From Polytrichum commune (lineage: Eukaryota > Streptophyta > Polytrichopsida > Polytrichales > Polytrichaceae), in assembly GCA_950295325.1 (NCBI GenBank), contig OX485807.1, positions 47,462,440 through 47,522,439 on the forward strand: a DNA stretch of 60,000 bases. Reading direction: 5' to 3'. A program made the position numbers and the translations under genes. Positions 1-12,750 of this stretch are shown piece after piece; position 1 is the stretch's first letter, and every line of letters starts with the position of its first letter. A model generated the notes under the pieces. That model was not told the origin of the DNA and made no database searches. It saw only the letters and a program-made list of their open reading frames with translations.

Positions 1-222
1 TCATTGTATTTGAGCGGGAGAGCTCTGCTATTCCCAGTGCTCAAAATTGAAGCCCTCATATGAATTTTATTTTGAAGGGCTCTGAAATTTCAGCATTGCA
101 ATTGAAGGGCATATCTAAATCTAGGACGTCAATGGAAAATTTTCACAGAAATATAAAACTTATGTTAAAATTATGCATGATTTGCATGGTACATGCTTCT
201 AGTACAATGAAATGATGAAGAA

Positions 223-2517
223 TCAACCATCTAACTCCACCTCTTGAAGTGATAATGCCCTGCGCTTGTTGGTTACTGTAGCGGTTTTCCAAGTGTCAAA
301 AATGCCATTCCAATCCATGAATTCAACTCCCAAACTGTTTAGGCTAACCCTCATAAATGCATCAAGTGTGTCAAGGTTTAGGCATGTTTTCCTTTCGCGT
401 TTAACCCAATTCTGCTTTGAAAAACTATGCTCACAAACAACAGTGTTAATAAGGATCACAAGTACGGCTTGCCATAGCGACATTAGGGTTGGCCAATTGA
501 TCTTAAACTCTCGGTCACGGCCACAAAAACCGAAGCTTCATGCATACTTTGGTGTTGACAAGCTGAAGATAACATCTTCACAAATTCGAGCAACTCCGCA
601 TTGGCTTGATCAACAAGAACAGAGCTCCACTTGAAATGTGTCACCAACCGGTTCAACCATTGCTCAGTTAAAGTGTCTCGATCCAATGCATCCATGAGAT
701 AGTGTTTTGGGCTGAAAAGCCTGGCCGCATTAAAAATGGGCAAGTTGGGGAAGCGATCGTTTAGTGAGTCAATAACCTTTTGGATGTATAGTCTACCAAG
801 GGTGATGCAATCTTCTAACGAGCCCCCTACATCACACCCGGGCATAGAGTCATAGTGCAAAGTATGCACTTTCTAACAACCAAACCTATCAACATATAAG
901 ATCTCTCCAGTTGGCACCACGTTGCACAAAAAATTTCCAAATGTTTGGTTGTCGTGCCAAAACTCACACCCAAATAGTATCTCTGCAACAAATTGATTGT
1001 CACATCGATAGTAGAGGCTATGGATGTGAAATCTACGAAATCAAACTGAAATTTCCGATTGAGTTTGTTCAACTCAAGTAGCACATCATCCAACACATGG
1101 ATGAAAAATTGGAACTATAAAGACGTGATATTTGTGTACTATGCGTATTCTTCAGCTTGCCATGACTCTAAAATTGCAGGCATACAAAAAATCATCCTTT
1201 CCATGACCATGCCGCGTGATAGTCACCGTACGGAATGAATCTGCAAAACCACTCGGATCTCTTCGCGAAATGCAACTAACAATTTGCCAACGTGCCTCGC
1301 CGAATCACCGATCGTCCCAATCACTCATACACTTTATTGGCAACTCGGTCAATGAATCCAAGGCATGGAAATTCGTCATTAACGTCCTCCGCAGCTAGAG
1401 CCTCTCGGTGAACTATGCAGTGTGTTCCAACCAGATGGGGTATTAGATCTCAAAGTCGAGCCATCATTCCTTGATGCACACCAGTCATGCACGCCGCTCC
1501 ATCTGTAACTATGGCCACCAGCTTTAGAATATCGAACCTAAGTCTTTATAGTAATTCCTTAATGGACTGGAACATGACTTCCCTAGTTCCTCGTGATAGA
1601 GGCATCAGTTCTATGAACTGCACACACGTTGAACCAGAACCAGCACCCGTCAAGTAGCAAACATACACAATAAGATGTGGTTCATATGCTCGATCAGTTG
1701 ACTCATCAATCAATATCGAATAAACTGGGTTAATTTTTACCTCCTCAATAAGGCTCAAATATAAATTCTGAGATATTGCATCCAGGAACCCCATTGCTAG
1801 GGTCACATTTACATACGATGAGTACTCAAAGAAAGAGGCATGTTGGGAGTAGCCAGGAGTAGCCAGGTGCATGTGAATTTTGTACTGGTCAACGTAAGCA
1901 AGTAATGGCTGATCGTTGCTGACAACAAAATACAAAAGCTTCATAACTGTGAGAATTCTTCCCTTGTCACAGTCCACCATTGTTTGGAGGCTAGGCTCAA
2001 TGGGCGCCACAAGTCCCTTGCTTGATGGATGGTGATTCGCAAGCCGCCGTTGGCAACTCCACTTGTGATCATCGGACTTCTCATGTTGTTTGACTGCTGA
2101 GAGCTGAATCATTGAACACCCGCTTCCGTCCCATGTTCGTGAACCTATTCCTCCAAGTTTGAATTCCTCACACGCTTCACACTTCATCACTCCAACGATC
2201 GGTCCACCAGGAGGCTTTGACCAGTACAACCATCGACGTCCAATTTTCCACTTGCTGTTGAATCTGCGTAAGAAAACCTTGGGTGGATTTTGCAGCATAG
2301 TGACTTCATTGGAATCCGGTGTTCCATGTTCACCATCAACCGCGTTATCCATATTCGAGTCTCCGTCCTCGCTACTGATCAGTCTAGATTCACCGAAACA
2401 AAAATTCAAGTCTAATTGGCGAGCATCCCGAGGTGGACGTTTGGGACCTCTATGTGAACTGGAGGCCATGATCAACCCTCTTTCACTGCAAAAATTTCTT
2501 ACCAGCACATGACCCAC
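223..2517 (-). pseudogene. hAT transposase pseudogene
   Basis: Read right to left. The open part 2517-1546 (323 codons) begins with a Ser/Arg-rich leader; a second Met near 2469 is an equally good start. A TTF/BED-like zinc-binding region follows, with W..W, CEAC and a later H..H pair. It ends in the RNase H-like core with ILIDESTD, the DESTD signature of hAT/DUF4371 transposases. In the same frame after a TAA stop comes VTDGAACMTG and then HCIVHREALA, both typical hAT core motifs, interrupted by TGA and TAG stops. Shifted frames at 1096-827 and 869-483 carry further core sequence. The C-terminal dimerisation region at 483-223 reads NTVVCEHSFS..N..K, the hAT NT..CERxFS motif. The stops and frameshifts make it non-functional. 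Most stops are TGA, TAA or TAG in positions where CGA or CAA/CAG would restore sense. Confidence 0.85.
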
Positions 2518-2903
2518 CTACTCAAAATTCAAACACCGTGATCACAAGAGAGAGACACAGTACTAGCAATGGAGCTCTACTGCAACAGGCTCACCAACAA
2601 AATCTCCAGGTAAAAAAACTGCATGATATCAGTCCAGGTGAATTAAATTGTGAAAAAGGCTGACTGGTAATATTTATTAGTCTAGAACAGTGATCAAAAT
2701 TTAATTCGTGAATCTAATTTTTGTTCCTCATTAATTTTTCAGTGGGCTCTGGATTTTGCATATTTGCAGCTCGAGCATGAAAACACTGAGTTGATTGCAA
2801 CGGCACTCAGATCACATGTCAAGCCAAAACCTAACAGATTATCATATATCCCAGTTGCACAAACTTGACCTCAAACATACACCCTTCATACGGTCCCTCC
2901 ACA

Positions 2904-2926
2904 ACACACACACACACACACACACA
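2904..2926. repeat. (AC)n microsatellite
   Basis: About eleven AC/CA dinucleotides inside the non-coding 5' part of the hAT element. Small ORFs reading through it (THTHTH, CVCVCV) are artefacts. Confidence 0.9.
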
Positions 2927-3007
2927 ATTTGTATAAGCAATATACTGATCTCACTAACCCACTTCGAATACTCCCTCCTCGAGTCCTTGTCAAAACTCTT
3001 GATCAAT

Positions 3008-3135
3008 TGAATACTCCCTCCGAAAGAATAAGCTGCCGAAAATATAAGCTGCACCGAAGTATAAGCTGCCTGATCGATCAAGCTGCACCGAAAGGATTTG
3101 TGTAAGCTGCACCGAAAGGATTTGTATAAGTTGCA
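3008..3135. repeat. Subterminal repeats of the hAT element
   Basis: Four to five imperfect copies of a unit built on ATAAGCTGCACCGAAAGGAT, for example around 3046, 3065, 3080, 3103 and 3127. Short subterminal repeats inside hAT ends are known transposase-binding sites. Their position 420-550 bp inside the right TIR fits that role, but the role is inferred. Confidence 0.55.
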
Positions 3136-3562
3136 CCAGATTGAATCAGAAGCTTGAGTGGTCCCAGATCACCGAAACTTTGAAGTTTGAGAGAAACTTA
3201 GAAAATATAAGCTACACCAGACTGAATCGGAAGCTTGACTGGTTTAACTGATCGGAAGCTTCAAAGTTCAAACCACCGGAACTTGGAAACTGAATCATTC
3301 GGGAATCGGAATTCTCAAGTTTTGAACTAATTCCCATGTGGATCTGAGATCTGGAGCCCAAAGTTAGACAGCCGGAGTTAAACAGTTATTTGAGATGATG
3401 AACAGTACTTGAAGGGTACTATTTATCCACGACTTCAAGTGACGGGAGCACTTAGACATGAGGATTATGTTTTGAAGGGTTGTTTTCCTTGAGGTAATTT
3501 TTGAAGTCCCAAAACCCATTTGAAAGGCACTGAAGACTTCAATTTTGAGCACTGGCTATTCC

Positions 3563-5538
3563 CAATTAGAGGAGACTGAGGGCCACTTCACACTCGAGAC
3601 TGAGAGCCCCTGACCATTACACTTCAAGCACTCTCATTGGTGGAAAAGGCGGACCCAGTCCAAGTTAACTTTACACTATCCTTGAGGGACCATTAGAGTA
3701 TGTGAATGTAAGATGGATGTATAGTCTACATGGATTCCTACATGGCATCAAATGGATCATGTGTCATGGTGCCTTGGACTATTTTCAAAAATTACCTCTT
3801 GGAGGTAGGCCTAATACAAAACCGGGAGACCATGGCACTCCGAACGCTAACAATCATTGATTGATTCTATTTCATCATGTGTGAAGACCCGCGTGAATAG
3901 AAATTCATTGAAATAGCATTTGGTTGAGGGCCCGGTCACATATGAATTCACAATGCACTTGAGGGTCTATGACCACACTACATGATTTTGAAGATGTCTT
4001 AGAACGGCCTTTAGATGCTTTCTTTTGAGCTCTCACAATTTCATGGTCACAGCTCTTGGCTCGTGCATGAAGTGGCCCTGTGTGGGAAGTGTCGCCTGGA
4101 GGATTGCATCGGCGAGGCCCTGCTCCGTTGCTCTCTACTGACAACAATGACTCTACCCCACCATGCATTAAAATGGCGCCTACAAACATTGCATACCAGC
4201 CAAAGATGAACCAATACTTAAGAGCGCCACCAAGAAAACAACAACATTAGGTGCCCTCACTGTCAAATTCCGCAGTGCCACTGACCAGTAGCAATGAGCA
4301 TTCGATCGGATCGTTAGACTACTAGATAGGCTCCGGAGCCTTGCGGAGCAATCAACCTCGTAGCAACTGATAATAACGACCTGTGCTGAAGCTTCAAAGC
4401 TTACATTAACTCCATATAATCGTGATCAACTGGCGCAACCAAACAACTGAGAGCCCTTGCAACGCAAACCAAGAGAAGTAGCAATGGAAGAACAAATAGT
4501 CTGAAATGAAGAGCTGACTTTTGGAGATATGGTGCTACGATATGAGGCGCGATCAACCCCGAAGCACCCAAGATAGATAGATCTGGTGTTTTGAGAGAGT
4601 GGTATGCCCAAAGCAAGCTTCGAAGACATCGGATCAAGGATTTGTTGCCCAGATGAACGAGTGAAGACTCACAGCAGCCATAGCGAGAAGATTAGTTTCA
4701 TGATTAGCTTGAGTAGACCCACAAACTACAACCTCCAATCTGAGAACCCTGCAGACACCAACGCATCCAAATTGCCACTGAAGTCCACTCACACCCCTAA
4801 GTTCATGCATCAAGACCAGAGGTGCATCGACAAAAGTGGAGAGGAGTGCATCCTCTTCTTGAATATGTGTTACTAAATTGTAGAGTGTTTTGCAAAGCAC
4901 GTAAACAAGGAGCCCCGGAGGCCTTGACAACATGGGAAAGTGGGGTGGTTTCCCATGTGAAAAGGGGGGCTACAAGACTAGAGCTCTGTCCATGTGAGGA
5001 AGTGCGAAAATGGGGAATTCTAGGCATTCCCCACATGGCCAAAAGGGGAAGTTCTCCACTTGAGAATATTTGTGGAATAAGTCGGATTTCCTGGATTTTT
5101 GGGACGACTTTCATTTGCTATGGCAAAGATGATGTTGTCAATATTTCATCCAAAAATGTGGATGTTTTTTTATCCACAAAGTACGCTACGGTATGCATCA
5201 TTTTTTATCTCTCTAGGGATGTGCGTCAACACAATCTGTTCGTAAGAAAAATTATCTTTTTTCTTTTTCAAAATCAAATATGTACATGAAAGATGTGAAT
5301 GCTATGTATTCAACTCGACCACTTCTAACATGCTTCGACAATTTTAAAAGCCACTCTATCTATGCTTTAAAATGTCACAAAAAACCAACCACAATTGTTT
5401 CCATTCAATAGTTTGCACAACAACCAGCTCTTGGGCATTTCCTTCCATTGGTACTGGTGTTGGGACAACCTTTGCACCTATGTCATCTTTTGAGCTGCCA
5501 ATCTCACTTTGAAGACCAAGTTTCGGGAACGGGAATGC
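3563..5538. other. No recognisable gene; two short hairpins
   Basis: ORFs here are short, overlap on both strands and show no family resemblance. Two hairpins lie about 70 bp apart. At 4931-4959 the arms ACATGGGAAA and TTTCCCATGT enclose a 9-nt G-rich loop. Around 5011-5033 the arms TGGGGAAT and ATTCCCCA enclose a 7-nt loop. I could not find terminal repeats that would define a MITE. Confidence 0.5.
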
Positions 5539-5904
5539 CTAGAGGGCTTGAGGAACATCATGTATTTGTTCAAAGAATCCAAGTTCAACAGTGATTGCAC
5601 CGATGCCACCGAAATGAAGAAGAAGAAGAATAGAACGGTGACAAGAATACAGGTCGTTAGCCTCCAAAACGTTGGCATCATGTATGGCAGCAAAAGAATT
5701 TCTGCAGTCAACATCGCGAGGCTTTGGAGCCCACCCCATCAACCACTGGGTGTGATCTTTGCTATACTGAGTTTGAACACAGATTGCGGCACCCCAACGT
5801 GTTGTGAGTGAGACGAACCTTGCTCTCATCACACGCGATTCATCTGTTTTAATATTCTTGCGCTCAGCCTTGCTCTGCGACACACATAGTGGGCATAAGT
5901 GCAC
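5539..5904 (-). other. Unassigned ORF fragment, 121 codons
   Basis: This open frame has a fairly protein-like composition (WLMGWAPKPRDVDCRN, LLLLHFGGIGAITVELGFF), and the frame continues past its stop with further sensible residues (AFPFPKLGLQSEIGSS). I recognise no domain. It may be a remnant of a degenerate element or gene, or a chance ORF. The overlapping plus-strand ORF at 5509-5811 is Lys-rich low complexity and looks like its shadow. Confidence 0.25.
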
Positions 5905-8900
5905 GTATCTTTCATGTTGATGTGCCCCACTTCCTAGAAATCCTCATGCTTAGGTACATCTATGGATATATGGTTTCTTCCATTCCATGGGTGGCTTTGT
6001 CCATCTAATTTCAATATATCTAAACTTTTGGAAGATATGTGAATCCTCCATGAATGTTTGTTAAGATGTTGAGTTGTTTCTCATGTTCCCTTGTTGAGTT
6101 GTTTGCATGTAGAAAATAGAGATTATTATTAGTATGGTTTATGGGCGAGCTATATTCATCCAAAAATTTCTCGCTATCCTACAACAGAGCTATCACGTGA
6201 TGTTACTCTGAACATGAATATTGAATGGGAGTCGAATGAATAATCTGAAAACCATTCATTTAAAAAAAAAATTCTCAAAGGCTACGGTGAAACACACCTT
6301 CCATTTCCAAAACATTTGGAGGCAACCAGGCTCCTCTCCAAGTAGTTCGTAGAAAAAAACGATAGTTGTGTGCTACATACCACTGCAGTCGTCAGGGTGC
6401 CCATTTCCATTCCAAACTTACAACAATTATTTCATACTTGTTCATTTATCCACCATCATTGCCGAATGTACGTTGATTATCTCCGTAATTTTAAAGAAAT
6501 TATCACTTTTAAACACCATTTTTTCCAACGCCCATTTCAAAACAAAGTCCACCACCAATATCTTCCGTTCTTTGAAACTCCTCCTCATAAAATTAAGTTT
6601 TGTATACCTAGAAATTTGTCTTGCAAGTGCAGATATATCTTTCATACATTCTACCAAATTATCGCATCCCATGGGATACTTCATAATGACATTTTTTTAT
6701 ATTTCAAAGAATCTACCAATGTCAATGATTGAAATTTTATATTGAGAATTAATATCCTCCACTATTACACTCTAAATATAATGTGTACTTTCTTGTTTTT
6801 TTATTTTTTGTCTAGTTCTTGGGCTTCTTGTGTATTGTATTCTGTTGTTGTTGTTGTTTTTTTTTTTTTTTGCTACATATTATTATCTGTCCGTCATGAA
6901 TGTATAAGGGCCAGAGTATACACTCCCAGATCATGCTGTATTTCAGTTGTGTTATCTTTACATTTATAAAATTTTGCAACTTTCCGTATTGGGATTGCAT
7001 TCCTTGCTCCATGTTCATCTCTATCTCATATGTCCTCCATGTAGAAGTTCTCTGTGGCAGACGATATTTTGTATGAAAGCCCGCACTGTTGCTATTCCAT
7101 GCAACATTGTAGTTGGATCTCCCCACTGCGTTTTTTTTCCACCGAATGTTATACTCTTGATTCATAGCAAGCCTCTTGAATAGTGAAGCAGTGAGTAGGC
7201 CTTTCATTTTCCTTGTTATATGTATTATTTTTCTCGTAAAAATTTGTTGTCATGTTCATATGGAATCACATTTTCATTAAAGACATAGAGTGACTCATTC
7301 GTTTTTTGACCCTCTAAATTTATAAGCACGCCTCATTATCGTATTTTCTTTAAGCAATTAACTTTTATCTATTTGAAATATTTATAGATATCTTCGATTC
7401 CATGACATGGTTGTAACATTGCGATTGTTATATAGGTGATAACAGTACAATGCTGATGGTTTTGCATCCAACTTTCTCTTGATGTATTATTTTACGTCTG
7501 CTTAGAATTTCTGTTGTTTTGAAATCTGATGTGCAACTGATTTAGCAAGAATAAATCATGACTTCCTCACAATTTTCATGTTCTCCAAGTGAGCCTACCT
7601 AGCCATGTCATGCTTGTATTCTTGTAAATATGATTTTTCATATTTTTCATTGCGATCTTTCATTCTGACTAATTTTGATTTAAATATTAGGTCGTATGAA
7701 GGTGGTGGCAACCCTCCATCCTAAAACCATAACTATGGATACTCATCCCATACAAGAACATTCAACATTATTTTTTTTACACACAATGCAATGCTGACTC
7801 TCAACGTGGCTCATTCATAAAAGTATCAACTCACATTCATGTCGTAATTTTAGACAATGAATATAAAAAAACTAGAAATCATGGTTTTTAATACAAACAT
7901 TGCAATAACTTTAGCTCATGTCGGATCCAACACTTGTGAAATCATCCAATATAATCCAGGGTCACGTTTTAGTAGTTGTTTTTTATTAATTGTGGATGCT
8001 CCCATGCGATATCATTTGATGTTTCTTTGTAGTAATATACTTTATATGCGTACAATAATCAACTATGTTTTGTGAGAACAAGCACGCTCATAAAATATTC
8101 CTCCTAACTGTATTGTAATCACACTGTTTTATATGTTTTGCAATTCACAATGTCATTAAAATATTATTATCACATTTCCGCAATTGATTGTACATCAATC
8201 GTATATTTGTATTCTTCTAGATCCAAAAACCAAAAAACAAGATAATTCTAGGACTTGACACTATATATGTTGCCTTATTCTGTAGATAATTGTTTCTATT
8301 GTAATATTTGTTATTTATATTTAAGGAATTGAAAATCGACAAGGTTTTATTCTAAGAATTTTGGAATTTTGCAAAAAGAGTTGCCGTTGGACTTCCGACA
8401 ACCGTGGTAGCTGGAACAAGAGTACGCTGAACGGAGGCCTTGGTCGAAGAATGAGTGGACACTTGACTATTATTTGTCCTTCTTTTTGTCCATGGCTTCC
8501 TCATCCACAATGCCATGTCTCTTAGAAATGGTTGAGCTTCGTGCCAATGACGTCGGAATCCCCTTTCTTTTTCTCATAGATGCGAACGCATTTGTATCTG
8601 TCTATTCCCTTCACCTTAGTATGAGGTTTCGTTGCGAAATAGTATAATATGGATCGAACGCGAAATTTATGATAATGTTACTTCTCTGTTGTCATTAACC
8701 ATGCGTGAGCATTCTAGGGTTGTCGACAACGGATCATCAGTGTGGGAACTTTGCGCTAGTAAATACATAGTGTACGGACTCCCATATTCTTGCTCAAATG
8801 TATCCACGGAAATCCGTACCCCTCCCATTTCTCCTCTTCCAGTTTAAACACTCCTCTCGTGGTCAAAGTTAAGATTGAACATGATATACACATTGTCATA

Positions 8901-9086
8901 CATCTTTCAGATTCCTCCGATGGTGATGAGCCCCCTCTATTCACTCTCATTCTCAAGCCATCCCCTTCCTCCCTCAATTCCCCTTTCTGATTCTCCCTTG
9001 TAGGCCTTTAACCTTTATGTCCTCTTCCTCCATTCCCTATCAAACCATCCATTTCCATTATTCAATGCATACGTACTCTTGCTTCC
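5905..9086. other. AT-rich spacer, nothing recognised
   Basis: Very AT-rich, with homopolymer tracts (for example poly-T near 6858-6872) and only short ORFs whose translations are rich in I, F, L, Y and C with no motif. I saw no TIR pair, LTR or RNA gene. Confidence 0.6.
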
Positions 9087-9817
9087 ATGTCCGGTAGGAA
9101 AAACATCCTCAAGAAGCTAGATTATTTCACACCTTGCAAATTGAAGAGGTGAATTTCCTCCCTCCTCGCTTTGATGGGAATTGGATGTTTGTCCTCCCCC
9201 CTATTGGTGTTTCATCCTCTCATATCAAGGCCAAATCCATGGACGGCATGGACAAACGCTACGACGGCTATGTCTGGACCAAAACCCAAACCACCAATAT
9301 TAACAATGACTTAGGCCTTGTTTTTCGCTCGTCAACCTGCATTGGCCACCTCGAGTGCCGCAATCCTCATTGCGACTACCTCCAACGTATTCATCGTACC
9401 TCCTCAATCAATGATATTAAATTCGATGGATTTACCAAGGAGTCATTTCCCGTTGGTGGTCCCGTACCTACCTTCTCCACTCTCGTGTGCAAGATCTACA
9501 AGGAGCCACCCAAATGCATTGCACCATGCATTGCCAACGGCAACGATACCACTCAGCGGACATGCATTCATCTTGGCAATCATCGTCACCCCGTCAAGGT
9601 CGGCAATTGCAGGGATAGCCGCCAGCGTATCGGCGCCCTAATCGAGGAGCACGTCCAGCGAACGCCCCAAGCCACTCATAGCAAAATTGTTGTTGAGGCC
9701 AGCAAGGACCTTGTGGGTGAGTTCCTCCTCCGCAATGATAGTGATCCTCATTCAAATCAACCGCATCATTTGCCTCACTATTTATGCACCTTGTTTCGTC
9801 ATTCTCCTGCACATTAA
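9087..9817 (+). pseudogene. Transposase-type protein, N-terminal fragment
   Basis: An ATG at 9087 opens MSGRKNILKKLDYFTPC. After a probable frameshift near 9136-9145 the reading passes into a 227-codon frame (to 9817) starting EEVNFLPPRFDGNW. The protein is hydrophilic, with clustered Cys and His: HLECRNPHCDYLQRIHR, then CKIYKEPPKCIAPC, then CIHLGNHRHPVKVGNC. Such Cys/His clusters at the N-terminus suggest a DNA-binding region of a large plant transposase (MULE-like types have comparable N-termini). I cannot assign the superfamily from sequence alone. No catalytic core follows: downstream of 9817 is AT-rich non-coding DNA, so this is a truncated fragment. Confidence 0.4.
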
Positions 9818-10744
9818 CTCGTTTTTTTTTATCATTTTTTGCATATTGTTTCTCCTCCTCCTCCATCCTCCACCTCCAGGCTAGTGTGAACTGCGAAAAT
9901 GGAGTCAGCTCGTAGTCATCACTATATCGATTTGCAGTACCTATGTCATGTTCCGGCGATGGATTAATAGGAACATGCGGATCTCCTAGACTTCTAATAT
10001 CTTTCTCCCATCCTAGGCCAACAAACATGTCTCTCTCCTCTCCCATTGTGTGCATTTGTCTCTACATTCATATTGGGTATGAGTCTAAATTATGTCCTTA
10101 TATATATTCAGCTCAAAATAATCTCTTCGAGCACAAACAATAATTATTGCAGACCAAGCTCTAGAATTGACTCACACATAGGACAAAGAGAAAAGTGATG
10201 GAATAAGAACGAAGCAAGTTGGTCGCCCTTTGTATTTTGATTGACTCATTCTTCAATTATACCAATATAAAAAAAACATTTTTATTTATTATTTCTTGGG
10301 ATCATTCTTGGTTTTAATCATTTATTTATCTATTATATCATTATTTTCCTATCATTTTAGCACTTCACGGTTTCCAAACTCAATGAGACCATTTCAAATT
10401 CAGGGCCTTCTTATTTAATTTATGACCTATACATTCCACGAAAATATGTCACAATTTTTTATTATTTTTAGGATAATTAGGAATATTTAGAGTATATTCA
10501 AATCTTTTAAAAAAATATTTCTAAATTTAGTTTATAAAGTTTATTATTTTTACTTCCTCTCCGCTCTCCACTCACCGCTCACATAGGAATGTCGTCTACT
10601 GACGTGGTGCACACTTTAGCATCAAAAGTGTTGCACACATTTTTGTTTACAGCGATGGAGTGGTCGTCATCCGCCATCCAACTCACTAAGGTTTTTCACC
10701 CAGCAGGTTAAATTTTGGAAGGAAAAGCACCTCCGTCTTCTTTA
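9818..10744. other. AT-rich spacer
   Basis: Contains no coherent coding sequence. It becomes less AT-rich near 10,560, where the LTR-retroelement remnant begins. No LTR or primer-binding site could be recognised for that element. Confidence 0.5.
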
Positions 10745-10987
10745 ATTGTGGCTCAAGTCACCGCTGACCTTCCTATCACGAGGGATCCGGAGGAAGCGGC
10801 TAGACGGTGAGCGACGCTTGCAACTGACGCCATTGCGTCTGTTGACGCATACGCCTCGGATGGCCAAGAGCCTACCTCATCTTATGATTCATCAGATTCA
10901 TCAGCCTCCGCGGGCGCAACTTATCTCTCAGATGTAGCTGCTTGACCTGCTCGCGAGCGTCAAGGCATTCGGCCTGGCGTTATACGT

Positions 10988-11386
10988 ATGGTGAATGATT
11001 CCGGCATTTTGGTGGTCAATCGGGCTGGGGGCAACCCTATTCGAGTTGCTCCCCAGTGTGTGATGATGGATTCAGGAGCCCAACCTGTTATGTTCGGCAA
11101 AAAAATTGCACAAGAATTGCGGTTGACAGTTGACAACTTGGTTCCTTGTCCATTTACCATCGTCACATTGATTGGCCATGTGGAGCGGGCCACTGGTTAT
11201 ACTCGGGAGCCATTACAGCTTAGCTTCCGAATAAAGCCTAGAGATCCACCCGCACCTCTTCTTCTTAGGTGTGCGGTGACGGATGCGACCAACTATGACA
11301 TTTTAGTTGGTCAGCAAACACTTTACCCTCTTGGTTTTGGTTTGGACAACTGTACTGAGGAGGCGTGGATCCGACTAAGTTGGTGA
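10988..11386 (+). pseudogene. Retropepsin (aspartic protease) domain
   Basis: The catalytic triplet is seen as MMDSGAQPVMFG, with DSGA at 11,069-11,080; the flanking pattern (CVMMDSGA, then K.A..L) is that of Ty3/gypsy retropepsins. The second half reads YDILVGQQTLYPLGFGLD, matching the ILG-type segment that closes the protease fold. It would process the polyprotein in the virus-like particle. Upstream in the same frame is a Ser/Asp-rich linker (EPTSSYDSSDSSASAG). Stops at 10,808 (TGA), 10,943 (TGA) and 11,384 (TGA) interrupt the reading. The frame continues past 11,386 into the methyltransferase. Confidence 0.75.
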
Positions 11387-11668
11387 GCTAGGGATGGCCG
11401 CACGGAACTTATTCATGTGGCATTTGCGGCGGCCACTAGCATAGCACCCTTATCCATGGTTTTTGGATGTGGTGTTGTTGTTGACACATTGTCCTATGGA
11501 TCCGTATTATTGGAGGAATCGTTGGCATTTATGGGGAGTGTTGAGGATCGGCAAGAGATGGCACCTCACAGTACATTGGTGCGCCATTCCCAGGATCCTC
11601 ATTCTCCTTGACGCGATTCCGCCGAGCTATTCTGGCGATGTGAGGACATTATCCTCTCTCTCGCCTCT

Positions 11669-12750
11669 ATGACACCAACCATACCGGATAGCCCATCGGC
11701 GTTGGCACATCCCATTTTGTGGCGCCCACCAAATGCGGGGATTACTTTGGTGGAACTATTTGAGGGCATCGGCATAAGATTAGCGGCCGTATTGGAGGTT
11801 GGCCTCACGGTCAGACGGTATGTCTATGTGGACAACTCTCAAGTGTCCACCCGTGTGGCTCGTCACCATCTTCACTAATTGATGATGTTGTACCCACAAT
11901 AGTTACATCCGACTGCCATTCGTGGGTGTTTTTTACGTCTCCCTCGTGATGTCACACTCATCAGTGAGGCCGACTTACGACATTTGGGTCTGGTAGATAT
12001 GGTAATTGCGGGCCATGCCAGGGCCATTCACGTGCTGGAGCAGGCCGAGGTCTAGAGGACCCCGGGTTTAGTCTATTTTGGGACCTCATCCGTTTCATGC
12101 AATGGTGGTTTTCCCACCAACCTTCCCCTCCAGGGTACATCTTCGAGAATGTACCTTTGTTGGGAGACTCTCGGGACAAGGTGTTGAAAGGCTGCCATTA
12201 TTTTTGTCAACACTTTGGAGATTCTGTTTTTGTGGATGCCACGAGCCTTGGTTCTTATGCCCATCGGCCTCGGTGGATTTGGACCAACTTCGCACCGTCA
12301 TCTATTTTAGCTGCAACATTTTCTGGAGTGCCTCCACTTTTTTATCAAAAGGTGGATGACATTTTGGATCCAAACCGGACCTCTTTGCCGGTTGTTCGAG
12401 ATGATTTACCCCCGTTGGCATTGGTCAACAAAGTGGAGGAACCACGGAGGGCCTTTCCCACCTTTATGACGTTTCCACAATCATTCGCATTCTGCGATCG
12501 GGGGTCAGGTATGGTATGGGATGCTCACACCAAAACCCACACCGAACTATTGGCTGGCGAACGGAAGCGTGCTATGGGATTCCGCACTAGCACCACCAAA
12601 GCTCCTGGCCTTTCTGAGGGCCAACAACGCTTCGTGTTGGGCCAAACCATGGATCTTCATATCATGGTGTGCACTATTAGTTTATGCCTTGCATTGCAAC
12701 GGCGTCATGGTGACCAATTGTTTTCTCTGTGGGCAAAGGATGTTGGTTGA
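11669..12750 (+). pseudogene. C5-cytosine DNA methyltransferase domain, DNMT3-like order
   Basis: This would transfer a methyl group from S-adenosylmethionine to cytosine C5. Motif I (cofactor binding) is LVELFEGIG at 11,747-11,773, followed by YVYVDNSQ. The approach to motif IV reads DMVIAG in frame 2, then PCQGHS in frame 1, with the catalytic Cys codon at 12,016-12,018; a small deletion lies between. Motif VI is YIFENVP (ENV at 12,145-12,153). Motif VIII is AHRPRWIW (RPR at 12,265-12,273). The C-terminal motifs are ERKRAMGF near 12,559 and LGQTMDLHIM near 12,637. The order is canonical, unlike the permuted plant DRM enzymes, and VDATSLGSYAHRPR resembles the DNMT3 motif VIII region. TAA 11,876 and TAG 11,900 interrupt it. 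No PWWP, BAH or chromodomain is seen. Retrotransposon DNMTs are known from dinoflagellates and charophytes. Confidence 0.82.

Larger units (their letters stand above)
35..3554 (-). mobile_element. Complete hAT-superfamily DNA transposon (dead)
   Basis: The ends are an 18-bp perfect terminal inverted repeat: CAGTGCTCAAAATTGAAG at 35-52 and its reverse complement at 3537-3554. An identical 8-bp target duplication, GCTATTCC, flanks it at 27-34 and 3555-3562. An 8-bp duplication and a CAG-type terminus are hallmarks of hAT elements, and the minus-strand coding content (223-2517) is hAT transposase. Short TGAAGGGC-like motifs lie near both ends, and TAAGCTGCACCGAAAGG-like repeats lie near the right end. 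At 3,520 bp it is the size of an autonomous hAT, but the transposase is broken by several stops. Confidence 0.9.

Noticed and set aside
6368-6745. Two overlapping ORFs of 120-125 codons
   Set aside because: AT-rich, I/F/S/L-dominated, overlapping in two frames plus the other strand; no motif.
11961-12359. Minus-strand and frame-3 ORFs across the methyltransferase
   Set aside because: Shadows; they contain none of the conserved methyltransferase motifs, which all lie in frames 2 and 1.
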